Source of the DNA: Adiantum capillus-veneris
Taxonomy: Eukaryota > Streptophyta > Polypodiopsida > Polypodiales > Pteridaceae
Direction: 5' to 3'
Assembly: GCA_014529385.2 (NCBI GenBank)
Contig: CM043944.1
Coordinates: 83,128,884 to 83,192,883, forward strand
Length of the DNA: 64,000 nucleotides
A program made the position numbers and the translations under genes. The notes beneath the pieces are model-generated. The model was not told the origin of the DNA. It saw only the letters and a program-made list of their open reading frames with translations, and did no database searches. This document shows, in pieces, positions 11,225 through 20,678 of this stretch (the stretch's first letter is position 1; each line of letters opens with the position of its first letter).

Positions 11225-11798
11225 TGTTAACCCTCACGGCACACGGACACCCATCACCTACGATGGACGCGTATTATGTATTTGGTAGAGTCAGGTACCG
11301 GGCTTGTCGGACCAATAGGGAAAGGTAGAGTGATCGTCGATGAGAGGCGCACTTTAACTTGGACATTCAAGGGATTAGTTGGTTAAGCATGGGCGCCCAA
11401 GTGTGAATGGGGTGAGCTCCTATAAAAGCCAACTAAACCTAATTTTTACTCATTCTCTCATTTGTGCAATTGAAGAGTGCTCTTGCTCCATCTCCATCTT
11501 CTTCTTCTTCACCTCCTTGTGTGTGTGTGTGTGAGAGAGAGAGAGAGGGAGAGTGTGTGTGCGATCGAGCATTACGAAGGCACGACGGCGGCGAAGCGGT
11601 TGAGCGCGGCACGACTGCAGCTTCTTCTTCATCGCGGCGAGGAATCCACCACGAAGGCGAGCGTAGAGCGGTGAGTGACACACCCTTTGTTTTCTTGAGC
11701 TTGCTAGTTTAGGCTTGTTGTGTGCTTGGAGCCGTTTGTGGCTCGCATACGGTGTATTGGCAAGTCCCTTGCTTCGACAGTGCGGCAAGGAGCGCACA
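11225..11798 (+). repeat. GP1 5' LTR
   Basis: 574 bp, TGTTAACCCT...GAGCGCACA. It has a TATA box at 11421 and a GT-GA microsatellite at about 11519-11551 in the likely transcribed part. The overlapping short frames at 11439-11944 on both strands are shadows of low-complexity leader and LTR sequence. Confidence 0.95.
11421..11427 (+). promoter_or_regulatory. GP1 5' LTR TATA box
   Basis: TATAAAA follows GAGCTCC and sits about 200 bp into the LTR. The same place in GP2 has TATAAAA at 53963-53969. Transcription probably starts some 30 bp downstream. Confidence 0.65.
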
Positions 11799-11802
11799 TT
11801 TT

Positions 11803-11820
11803 TGGCGCCGCTGCCGGGGA
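11803..11820 (+). other. GP1 primer-binding site, tRNA-Asp type
   Basis: TGGCGCCGCTGCCGGGGA begins four bases after the LTR end. It closely resembles the tRNA-Asp primer site known from plant Athila-type gypsy elements (TGGCGCCGTTGCCGGGG), with one difference. Confidence 0.85.
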
Positions 11821-12849
11821 TATGCCCTACACTAAGCTCGGTTAGCACTTCACGCTTCCTTGTGGTGCAATTTCTATCATAGGAAAGGCAGGGAAGGGGT
11901 GTGTGGAGATATCTGTTTTTTGCGTTTTCTGCAATTGCTGTCAAATTTCAATTTCTGCTATTGTCTGCGTTTTTCAATTTCTGCAATTTCAAGTTCGGCG
12001 TTTTCAATTTCTGTCAAGTTCTGCAATTTCTGCGTTTTTTCTGCATTTTCTGCATTTTCAGCAATTTCTGTGCATTTTCTGCATTTTTTTGCGGTTTTCC
12101 TGCATTTTCTGCATTTTTTTGCGTTTTTCTGTCAGTTTTCTGCAATTTCTGCAATTTCTGCTTTTTTGCGTTTTTCTGCATTTTTTTAATTGCTGCGTTT
12201 TTCTGCGTCAAAAATAAAAATAAAAATAAAAAAAAAAAAAAATTTGAAAAAAAAAAAGTTTAAAAGAAAAAATATTATTTTGGAATATTTTGGAAAAAAA
12301 AATTAAAATTTTAAAAGGAAAAATTTCGGAAATTAAAAACGCGAGCGAGTGGGCGGCGATATTTTTCGAAAATAAAAAACACGACTCTTAAAACGTACAG
12401 GTTGGTTTGTATAAAAGGTAGATCGGGATCATTTTCCCAAGCCCAAGCCCAAGCCCAAGCCCAAGCCTCAGTCCTCAGTCTTATGATATATACTAGACTC
12501 ACTCTTATATATATACCCTACTCCCTCAAGAGAGAATGAGAGCATGTGGGACAAGTCCTCCACTCTCCTCCTTTCTCTTCCCACTTGCACCCTTAGACTT
12601 TCTAGTTTGGGCCTAGTTCCCTACTGGAAATTGACAGTTTTAGGGATTCCGAGGGCATAGAGTGACCAAACGGAGGGCTGTAAAGCACGGCACGACCCTC
12701 TGACCGATACGCTCGTTTTGAGCTATCACACGGCCCATTCCACGACACGCTCAAAAAAATCTAGCAAAAAAACAAACAAAAGACACGCTAAAAACTAGTC
12801 ACAAGGCCTCCTAGAGCAGCTTTTTGACACCTTAGGGTATCAAAAGCAC
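11821..12849 (+). other. GP1 leader with TTTCTGC-rich and CCCAAG repeats
   Basis: Non-coding leader between primer site and gag. From about 11925 to 12200 it is a T-rich imperfect repeat of units such as TTTTCTGCA and ATTTCTGC, giving long but meaningless Phe-rich frames on the plus strand and Lys/Gln-rich ones on the minus strand. An A-rich stretch follows, then a CCCAAG hexamer array at 12436-12467. GP2 has only a short relic of the hexamer (near 54780) and no TTTCTGC expansion. Confidence 0.7.
12436..12467. repeat. (CCCAAG)n hexamer array
   Basis: About five tandem CCCAAG units in the GP1 leader. The matching place in GP2 has about two. The minus-strand frame through it gives a run of Ala-Trp, an artefact. 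Confidence 0.9.
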
Positions 12850-15800
12850 ATGCACTTACGCTCTGGGCGGGTGCTAGAACACGAGCATATTGAGGGTGCC
12901 TCTGTTCATACGGACACCCATTACCCATCCACGATAAGCTCTAGACCCTCAGCGGGGACACAAGGTAGCACCACCCAAGACCCTAAAATAGCCGCTAGTG
13001 ATTCCTCCTCCGACTCAGAAATCATGGAAGCATACCCTAACCAAAACACTGAGAGAGAAGGCCATGCACCTCCCGAAGCTCCACAGCCTAGTACTAGTAT
13101 GTTTAGCCGTTTCATGGAAACATTAGGTAGAGCTACTCGCTCGGAACCTGATGCAAATGAAGCACACGAAGGGGGTGGGGAAGTGGACTCTCCTTTCACA
13201 TCGCACGTGGACCCCACACCCCCAAAGAGTGTCCATGTGGATATCCTACCAACTTCTTACCAAGAAGGCCCTGTTGAGCTGCCTCCTTCAGAAGTTCCCT
13301 CTAGAGTACCGTTGGTGGCAAGTAAAACCACGGGGAGCAACATTGCTTCTACCTCACAAGAAACCGTTAACACGTCGACTCTAGAAGGATTGTTCATTAA
13401 TGATCATTGGACATACAACCTCCACACTGAGGTGTTGACGGATCTACACTCTGGCCACGCCTACCATGTAGGATGGATAGAGATTGTACAATCCACCTCT
13501 AGTGCCACGAGCATCGAAGATCAACAGAAAATGATCTGTAATGTTATCCATGGCATTATTCAATTAGAAAGGCAAAACCGAGGGGTAAATATACTCTCAA
13601 CTGGCCCCATGAGATTTCTGGATACGAGCAAGGCTCAACAGCCTACTCTATCTCAAATGGAGACTCCTCTAATGAGCCCCATGGACCCATCTTACGTCAT
13701 TTCACCTGGGGTCTCTATGCAATCTGAGCCTCCGAGCGAAAACTTTAGCTTCCCTAACTTGGCTCAACCCTCTATTAAGGAAAACACAGTGCTCACTCCA
13801 GGGATAAGCCTGACAGAGAATGTACCGATGACATCTACGGTTAGCGCAGTGCCACTACCTAGTGTCGTAGTACCTAATATGGGGCCTCGACCATATGTGC
13901 CTCTAGCCCCTTATGCACACATGGCCCCCACACCTCCAATTGTACCACTTGCTTATGCTCCTCGAGTGCCGCTCCCTAGCCCTTATCCAAGTGGACCTAT
14001 GCCCGGTTATGTTCCATATCCTGCATCATCCACACATATGCCAAGACCGGTACCCGTTCCTCTCCCACATATGATTCCAAGAGTACCTCCACCGGCCCTG
14101 CCTCCTCACATAGGTGACTTGGCAGCGTTTGCTCAAACCATAGGTCGATCTATCGCGGAAAATATGCGTCATGCTCTGATAGAGAGCCTAGAAGTAAGGC
14201 AGTACAAATTGCCAAACTCACGCAAAAATTCAATGGGGACGAAGATGCTAGGAAACACATTGAAGTGTTTGAACAAGTATGTGATTCCTTAGGGGAACGC
14301 AACGAACTACATAAGTGCAATGCCTTAAGCTTGACATTAAGTGGGAAGGCTGGAGATTGGTATAGGACCCTAAGGGTGGACGAGAAAACAATCTACCCTA
14401 CCCTTCGAAGGTTGTTTCTAAAGGAGTACATACGAGAAGGTGTGCTTTGGGGTGTAGCATCTCAGCTACAGAAGGCCGAACGTAAGGAAGGAGAGTCAGT
14501 AAGGGACTTCATTAGTCGTCTAAAGCACTTAAACTCTCGCTGCCCTGTAAATGAGCGCTTCAACAATAACCAACTGCTTGATCGATTCATTCGAGGGTTG
14601 AGGAATGAAGGAATCTATAATGGACTAGTGATTAGAGGTATCACAACCTGGGAAGATGTCACTGCCAATGCAATCCAATTAGAGGACAACTTGATGATAG
14701 CAGGCATGAGGGTGTCTACTGACACGAGATCCACTAGCTCACAAGCCATTGAGTATGAACCCATGACTGCAAAGCCCATTGCCAATGAGCCAAAGGTATT
14801 TGAGACATTCTTGACAGACCTCACCAAGGCAATCCAAGAGTCTCTTAAGGATAATCGACCCCCTCAAAATAGTCACATGTATCCAAGAAGGGAGCAACAA
14901 TGGTGTTCCATTTGCTTAGGCCCACATAGCACTAGTGAGTGCCCTACGTTTAGAGTAAAATTTAATGGAACTTGCAACGCATGTGGTAGGTATGGTCACC
15001 AAGCTAAGGATTGTTTAATGATCAAACGTATGATGGCAAATAGACCACCTGTAGCCTGGACGGATGCACCTCGAGCTCCTGTATTGATGCCTACTCCACC
15101 TGTTGAGCAACTACCGCAACACATGGTCCCTAGATCTCAAAATGTTGTACAAGCTACACCGTTACCACCTCCTGTGCTAGGACCGCAGCCCCCGCATCCA
15201 AGAGTCGCCCCTATGAACCAAGTGGGTTGCGAGCCATCTAATGCTTATGCAGATGGTTGTGAGGAGGAAATAGACACTAGTATTGCCTACGGACTTGATA
15301 CATTGGAAGAGTGTCCTATATACTACATGGAAGATTGTTGGGGACAAGTCAAGCCGGTTTATCAAGCTGCTGCTCTCGCACCCAGAGGTCAAAATATCAA
15401 CACCCAGGCTAGGAGGCCACCTCTTCAATGCTACGAGTGTGGTGGACCACATCGAGTAGCGGAGTGCCCTATTAGGCTGCAAAAGAATGCTGCACAGATG
15501 CAAATGAATCAAGGGAGCACGTCTGCAATGCCAATACTCACATGTAATCGTTGTGGCATAGATCACTTGATTGCCCAATGCCCCTATAACCCAAATGCGC
15601 CTAAAATCACACCCCTGAATTTGGTCGAAATTGCTAGTGTGACATCGCCAATACCACCCGTCGCACCCGCTTATGCGATTACACGGTCCATGCTTCAAGG
15701 GCCAGGCCATATCCTCGAAGAGAGAGATACCGCGTCAGTTATCCAAGCAAAGAAAAAGAAGACACGAAGGAAGAAGTCGCAGAATACGGAAAATTCAAAG

Positions 15801-16664
15801 CCAAGTTCCAAAACAAACATAGGAACAGGAGATGACCCCGTGTATATGAATGACCTCGAGGATGATTCAGATTCAGTCGACACAATGGAGACTAGAACCA
15901 ATACCACAAAGGGAAAGACTGACAAGGAAAACCGTAACATGGAACCAAATGAAAACCGAATGAGAGAAAACCATAAAGAGCCTCTGAAAACACCACAAGT
16001 GTTTCCAAATCCAATCCAAGACCCCCAAGATAAACCGCAGGGGCAAAAAGGGAAAAATCGTAAAAAGAAGATTGGGACGTATCCAAACCCAGTAGACGAG
16101 ATTGAGCAGGTGAAACATCTAAGAGGTTTAGTGGAGGAGACTCAAAGGAAACTAGAACCAGAACCCATGCATATCAAAATTCATGACACAGTGTTTCCCA
16201 CGCAAGTTCATCCACCCCACATGAACCATAGACCGTTAGCCATATCTAGTATCATCCAAGAAGGGAGTGAGGACGGGACATCAGAAAGTGAGCATACACC
16301 CTTCTTATTGGAAAGGATGTTTAACGAAGGAATACCTGATCCCATTGAGGAATATGAGATTCCATCCTCACCAGTTCCTAGTCAAGGGCCTACACCCTGC
16401 AAAACGCCAATGAATGTTGCCAAACTAGTGGACTTCATGTCTTCTGAGGTCCGAACCACGATCATAGCAAAGCTGTATGGAGATCCTGAGTTATTCCTTG
16501 CACTTCGAGCATTCCTTAACGGAGAGCTACGAACGGGATTACCGCAGTTTGCGCAACCAAATAGGCCTGACTCGATTATGATTGATGAGGAAAATCATGT
16601 GCAATCACTTGACTTAGATGGACACGAGTCTGTGATCGAGGTACCCATTAACGAATTAGGGTAG
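12850..16664 (+). CDS. gag: GP1 Gag with four zinc knuckles, one frameshift
   Basis: Gag packages element RNA. It starts at ATG 12850 with MHLRSGRVLE; GP2 starts MHLRSSRVLE. Frame one runs to 14292, but the coding continues one frame back from about 14180 to the TAG at 16662. GP2 shows why: it has one extra base near AGAGAGCCTAGAAG, so GP1 carries a 1-base deletion at about 14165-14180. The N-terminal third is Ser/Pro-rich. The retrotransposon Gag core follows (SLTLSGKAGDWYRTLR, LFLKEYIREGVLWG, LDRFIRGLRNEGIYNGLV). Four zinc knuckles lie at about 14908-15585: CSICLGPHSTSEC, CNACGRYGHQAKDC, CYECGGPHRVAEC and CNRCGIDHLIAQC. Three are the short CX2CX3HX4C type and one the classical CX2CX4HX4C. 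A Lys-rich stretch (AKKKKTRRKKS) follows. Confidence 0.85.
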
Positions 16665-18029
16665 TATTTTGAAGGCGACGAGTCTAATGCGACCCTACCC
16701 ATCACTACCAAGGGATTAACTATAAAGGGAATTCTTGATAGTGGTGCGGGAGTTAGCATCGTTACAAAAGATTGTTGGGAATCCATGGGAAAACCCCGCC
16801 TCAGTGTTACTAACATTGTGGTAAAGATGGCAAATGGTACCATAGCCAAACCTATGGGGATGCTCAAGGATCTTAAGATCAAAGTTCTAGGATACAAGGT
16901 GCGACATACGTTCATTGTAATGGATTTCTCTAAACACCTTATGTCATATGAAATGATTTTAGGACGACCATTCATGAGGGAAGCACAAATGGTTCACGAT
17001 TGGTCTAAAAATCATGTCTATTTGCAATTCCAAGACTCTGTCCTTAGAGTGGATTTGGTGACTGGTAAGGTACACCCCTTAGGGAGTAAAACCATTATTG
17101 ATCATCGCTCTGACACCACAGTTCACTCGACCCCACTACAATATTGTTACACTTGTAAGAAGGATACAGACATTGGCCAAGATTCTCCTTATATGGATAT
17201 CCTACCTGGGATGACTGAGTCGGACAATGTGGATTGGGTACACCTAGCATCAACCATAGACACTTGGGGAAATAGGGGGACGACCTGGGTAACACCTGAG
17301 GGGGATGAAATGCCTATACCCTTAAATATGCTACAAGCAATGCATATCGCTTCCGACAAGACTCATCCTAATGTAACGAAGAAAACATACAAGTGGGTCC
17401 CTAAAGCTTCTTTAGTGACCATAGCTAGTGCAAAAACACGGAAACCTAGTAAGAACCGTACCACTCACTCCAAGAAATGTAAAGAAACGCTGCGTTGGAT
17501 TCCTAAACGACTATTGGAAGCCCAAGGATACTATGAAGGAAATGATCAAATCTGGGTGCCCAAACGTAAAGTGTACTCTTACCTGTCACCTGGCCCATGT
17601 AAACCCAATCCTGTGGCTCCAAAACAAATTGAAAATCGCGGAAAGGAAAAAATCATGGAATGTTACACACCCGTTCTAGAGCTAGTTTGGGTACCAAAGA
17701 AAGAACGATTTGTTCCACCTAGCTCAGGAACAGGGAAATCAAATGAAGCTTCTTGCTCTTCATGTAGTTCCTATATGCAAATAGAAGCTTCGACACAACC
17801 TCCACCTACCACTGTACATATCCATCCAAGCACGAAAGAGTTTGCACCTTCCGGGGTAAGTTCACCACCTACAACAACGTTGCAAATAAAATCCTGGGAG
17901 AGTACCTTACCACCCTTGCAACTTGACGAGGCACCTAGGGTAATAGAAAACTACTGGCAAAAATCCTCACCTATTACCAACTGGAACAATTGGTTTCAAA
18001 GGGTGACACGCTCATTTCAAACGGTATGA
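16665..18029 (+). CDS. GP1 retropepsin plus W(V/I)PK-repeat tail
   Basis: In phase with the gag frame after the TAG at 16662-16664, so it could be made by stop readthrough or be blocked. The first ATG is 16785, after the active site, so it must be expressed as part of Gag-Pro. The protease has ILDSGAGVSIVTKD (near 16737) and MILGRPFMREAQMVHDW. Next comes an acidic segment with LPGMTESDNVDWVHL. The tail has YKWVPK, then LRWIPKRLLEAQGYYEGNDQ and IWVPK, then LVWVPK, ending WNNWFQRV. No RT follows. GP3 has the same order. The tail function is unknown. Confidence 0.8.
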   Translation, partial: YFEGDESNATLPITTKGLTIKGILDSGAGVSIVTKDCWESMGKPRLSVTNIVVKMANGTIAKPMGMLKDLKIKVLGYKVRHTFIVMDFSKHLMSYEMILGRPFMREAQMVHDWSKNHVYLQFQDSVLRVDLVTGKVHPLGSKTIIDHRSDTTVHSTPLQYCYTCKKDTDIGQDSPYMDILPGMTESDNVDWVHLASTIDTWGNRGTTWVTPEGDEMPIPLNMLQAMHIASDKTHPNVTKKTYKWVPKASLVTIASAKTRKPSKNRTTHSKKCKETLRWIPKRLLEAQGYYEGNDQIWVPKRKVYSYLSPGPCKPNPVAPKQIENRGKEKIMECYTPVLELVWVPKKERFVPPSSGTGKSNEASCSSCSSYMQIEASTQPPPTTVHIHPSTKEFAPSGVSSPPTTTLQIKSWESTLPPLQLDEAPRVIENYWQKSSPITNWNNWFQRVTRSFQTV

Positions 18030-18311
18030 TCTACCCAAGGAAGGGGGGAGTGTTTGTGGACATCCATCATTCACTTGCTTCCCTCTCAACCTTTTTCCCT
18101 GACCTCTTAATCTCCGATCTTAGGGAATGTATATATATAGCCTTATACTCACAAAAAAAGAAAAATAGTAAAGAGCAAGAGCGCCTAGCAATGAGAGAGC
18201 ACCCTATCAGATCTTACATATAAGTCCAAATTCACCGTGTCAAGTCAAGCAACACACAAAAACAACTCTTATGTTTTAAAGGCCTAACCAAATCTATCTG
18301 TCTTGTCAGAA

Positions 18312-18734
18312 ATGGCTACTTCACCAGAGGCATGCACTTCTATTTTTGATGAAAGGTACCCCTTGTCTTTTCAACAAGTGTTCTACGTATGCTACCCTAT
18401 ACTTTCTTGCGAATGGGATTTGATAGAGAGCCTTGCATGTGAGAGAAATTTTGAGGAGTTAGAATGGCTGATACGTCTATGGCTAACTAGTGATCCCTAC
18501 CCAGTGGCGAATGTGTCTCCAATGGCACATGCTTATTCTTTTGCACAAGATGAGTATCCACGCATCACGAGGTTCTTGATTAGCATGCTTGCACAAGAGG
18601 ATGATGAAGAGGAACTAATAGAGACCGAGGAAGACTATGGCCTCACGGACAACGATTTTATTTATCTAGATGATGAGGATAGAGGCCTAGCCTTAGGGTG
18701 GCCACCCGGTTTATATAATATCCTCTTTCCTTGA
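18312..18734 (+). CDS. GP1 accessory ORF, 140 residues, unknown
   Basis: Starts at ATG 18312, the first ATG in the frame, and ends with the TGA at 18732. The protein begins MATSPEACTSIFDERYPL, has an aromatic, probably helical middle (SFQQVFYVCYPIL, FEELEWLIRLWLTSD) and a very acidic end (AQEDDEEELIETEEDYG, IYLDDEDRG). It has no signal peptide or membrane segment that I can see. GP2 lacks it: bases 60570-60700 there are unrelated and short. The pattern YxLSF...DLIE...LEW...LTS also occurs in the duplicated ORFs of TAT (33280-33430), so the two may share a module. No known function. Confidence 0.6.
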   Translation: MATSPEACTSIFDERYPLSFQQVFYVCYPILSCEWDLIESLACERNFEELEWLIRLWLTSDPYPVANVSPMAHAYSFAQDEYPRITRFLISMLAQEDDEEELIETEEDYGLTDNDFIYLDDEDRGLALGWPPGLYNILFP

Positions 18735-20084
18735 TTCTAAAAGGGGTGACAGATAGGTAGGTTAGGGGTCTAGATTGTGTTTTGAGTTTGTTTTTTAGGA
18801 GTTTTAATTTTTCCCACTGATGTGCCTCCTAGAGGTATTGTTTGTGTTTCATAGTGTGTACAGGAGCGTGTTGCTATTGATAGGATTTGGACCTTCATGG
18901 AACCTTTCTCTCGTTCACACTTCATATCAAGCGCGACCATCAACACAAACAGGTGTTTCTTGTCCATTAGCATTGCCCTTATCTTTTTTGCATCCATGTT
19001 TGTCTGCTTTGATTGTGATTGGTAGCATAATATTCAGCGCATTGGCTTAGTATCAAACATTTAATTCAATGTAATGTTTTGTCATAATCACTTGTTTAGG
19101 TGTAAAAATCAAGCAGTCCGACTAAGCTAGTTTGACCAAGCTAGGTATTAGAAATCTTCTCTTAATACCATGGGGAATGCCTTCCTAATAAACAATGGTT
19201 ACTTAGGTTCTTAATCCGATTTAGGCAGCATTGTATGAAATGTACTAGGGCTTTCTAGTGGGCTTAACCCTATCGACCTTTAGCTTAAGTATTATAAAGG
19301 GAGTTTACTAATGTGATGAGCCTGGGGAGGGTAACAGTGTTATATGACCCCCCAAAGTTACAAAATTTAAATGATGAAAATGAACAAACAAAAAATCAAA
19401 GTGCCACAATGTAAAATTTTAAGCTGGAAGAGAAATCTCAGCTTGATTTGGTACTTCACTCACATGTATTGCCTATGGTACTAGAGCCCTAGAGGTTCCC
19501 AGTGTGGGCGCTTTTCCTTGAAAAGCAAAAAACCCAAGGCATACAAAATAAGCACACACATCATAATTGAATCATTGTGAAAAGACCTTGGGGGGTCAAA
19601 GAAAAAGTAATCAGTCAGGCGATGATTTCATGAGAAATTCCTTTTATGGTAGCTTAACTACAAAGTTTTCTAGATATAGCCTCTAGTCAGCCCTTGAACA
19701 TGAATACTTGGCTCTCGCGATTAAACAACTTAATTGACCACTGAAAATTAAGAAGCTTACCCATGGTATTAATATTCGATCTCTAGTGCTTTTCGACCGT
19801 CAAATTAGTGACCCCAAACTTGTTTAATTTTTTGCCTTTACATCTGTTTATGCATTTGATTACATTGCAATTTAATGTTCATTGCTACCAAATTGTTTGA
19901 AATTCTTTGACCAATCAATGTGTCTACCTAAAACTGCATATGCTTTTTAAGAGAATGCAATTACTGTGCCAATGTTGTTTGATTTTGCAGTGACTGAAGA
20001 AGGCTAAGGACATTCATCTCAAATTCTCTTCCACCTCGACGAACCAGCTTCAACTCAATAGCTTCCGAGGACGGAATCTACATC
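18735..20084 (+). other. GP1 3' non-coding region
   Basis: About 1.35 kb that aligns closely with GP2 60690-62040. Apart from one small ORF (18820-19050) no coding sequence is visible. The block around CTAGTTTGACCAAGCTAGGT is conserved in both copies. Confidence 0.6.
18820..19050 (+). CDS. Small 76-codon ORF conserved in GP1 and GP2
   Basis: Begins MCLLEVLFVFHSVYRSVLLL and ends with a hydrophobic stretch (CLSALIVIGSIIFSALA). GP2 has the same length and phase at 60764-60994 (MCLLEVFFVFPCVYRNVLLW). Around TTGCCC one copy has an extra C and the other an extra T a few bases on, so the frame is kept. Two hydrophobic parts could be a signal anchor and a membrane span. Env-like ORFs occur in this position in Athila elements, but nothing here proves that. 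It may be only conserved DNA. Confidence 0.3.
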   Translation: MCLLEVLFVFHSVYRSVLLLIGFGPSWNLSLVHTSYQARPSTQTGVSCPLALPLSFLHPCLSALIVIGSIIFSALA

Positions 20085-20097
20085 AGGAAGGGGGGCA
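20085..20097 (+). other. GP1 polypurine tract
   Basis: AGGAAGGGGGGCA lies directly before the 3' LTR, identical to the GP2 tract at 62041-62053. Confidence 0.85.
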
Positions 20098-20390
20098 TGT
20101 TAACCCTCACGGCACACGGACACCCATCACCTACGATGGACGCGTATTATGTATTTGGTAGAGTCAGGTACCGGGCTTGTCGGACCAATAGGGAAAGGTA
20201 GAGTGATCGTCGATGAGAGGCGCACTTTAACTTGGACATTCAAGGGATTAGTTGGTTAAGCATGGGCGCCCAAGTGTGAATGGGGTGAGCTCCTATAAAA
20301 GCCAACTAAACCTAATTTTTACTCATTCTCTCATTTGTGCAATTGAAGAGTGCTCTTGCTCCATCTCCATCTTCTTCTTCTTCACCTCCT

Positions 20391-20423
<33 letters not shown>

Positions 20424-20673
20424 GAGAGTGTGTGTGCGATCGAGCATTACGAAGGCACGACGGCGGCGAAGCGGTTGAGCGCGGCACGACTGCAGCTTCT
20501 TCTTCATCGCGGCGAGGAATCCACCACGAAGGCGAGCGTAGAGCGGTGAGTGACACACCCTTTGTTTTCTTGAGCTTGCTAGTTTAGGCTTGTTGTGTGC
20601 TTGGAGCCGTTTGTGGCTCGCATACGGTGTATTGGCAAGTCCCTTGCTTCGACAGTGCGGCAAGGAGCGCACA
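20098..20673 (+). repeat. GP1 3' LTR
   Basis: 576 bp, same ends as the 5' LTR, followed by the ACCTT target duplication. By eye the two LTRs are identical except for two bases in the GA run. Confidence 0.95.
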
Positions 20674-20678
20674 ACCTT

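Larger units (their letters stand above)
11225..20673 (+). mobile_element. GP1: intact-ended gag-protease LTR element
   Basis: Complete element of 9.4 kb with LTRs 11225-11798 and 20098-20673 and the 5-bp target duplication ACCTT at 11220-11224 and 20674-20678. It has a tRNA-Asp-type primer site and a polypurine tract. Coding content is gag, retropepsin, a W(V/I)PK tail and a 140-residue accessory ORF. There is no RT, RNase H or integrase motif anywhere between the LTRs. The LTRs differ only by one GA unit in a microsatellite, so insertion is recent. It interrupts GP3. Known plant gag-only elements (TR-GAG) are the nearest described concept. Confidence 0.9.

Noticed and set aside
11803-11820. 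tRNA-like sequences next to LTRs considered as tRNA genes
   Set aside because: Only the 3'-end complement is present, as expected for primer sites. No cloverleaf can be drawn.
11439-12263. Several overlapping frames on both strands in the GP1 LTR and leader
   Set aside because: They arise from GT-GA, TTTCTGC and A-rich low-complexity sequence. The equivalent frames recur in GP2 only because the LTR is shared.
12311-12502. Minus-strand frame with a run of Ala-Trp
   Set aside because: Product of the CCCAAG hexamer array.
12921-13217. Minus-strand and alternative frames inside GP1 gag (also 15177-16118)
   Set aside because: Shadows of the plus-strand Gag frame, with no independent support.
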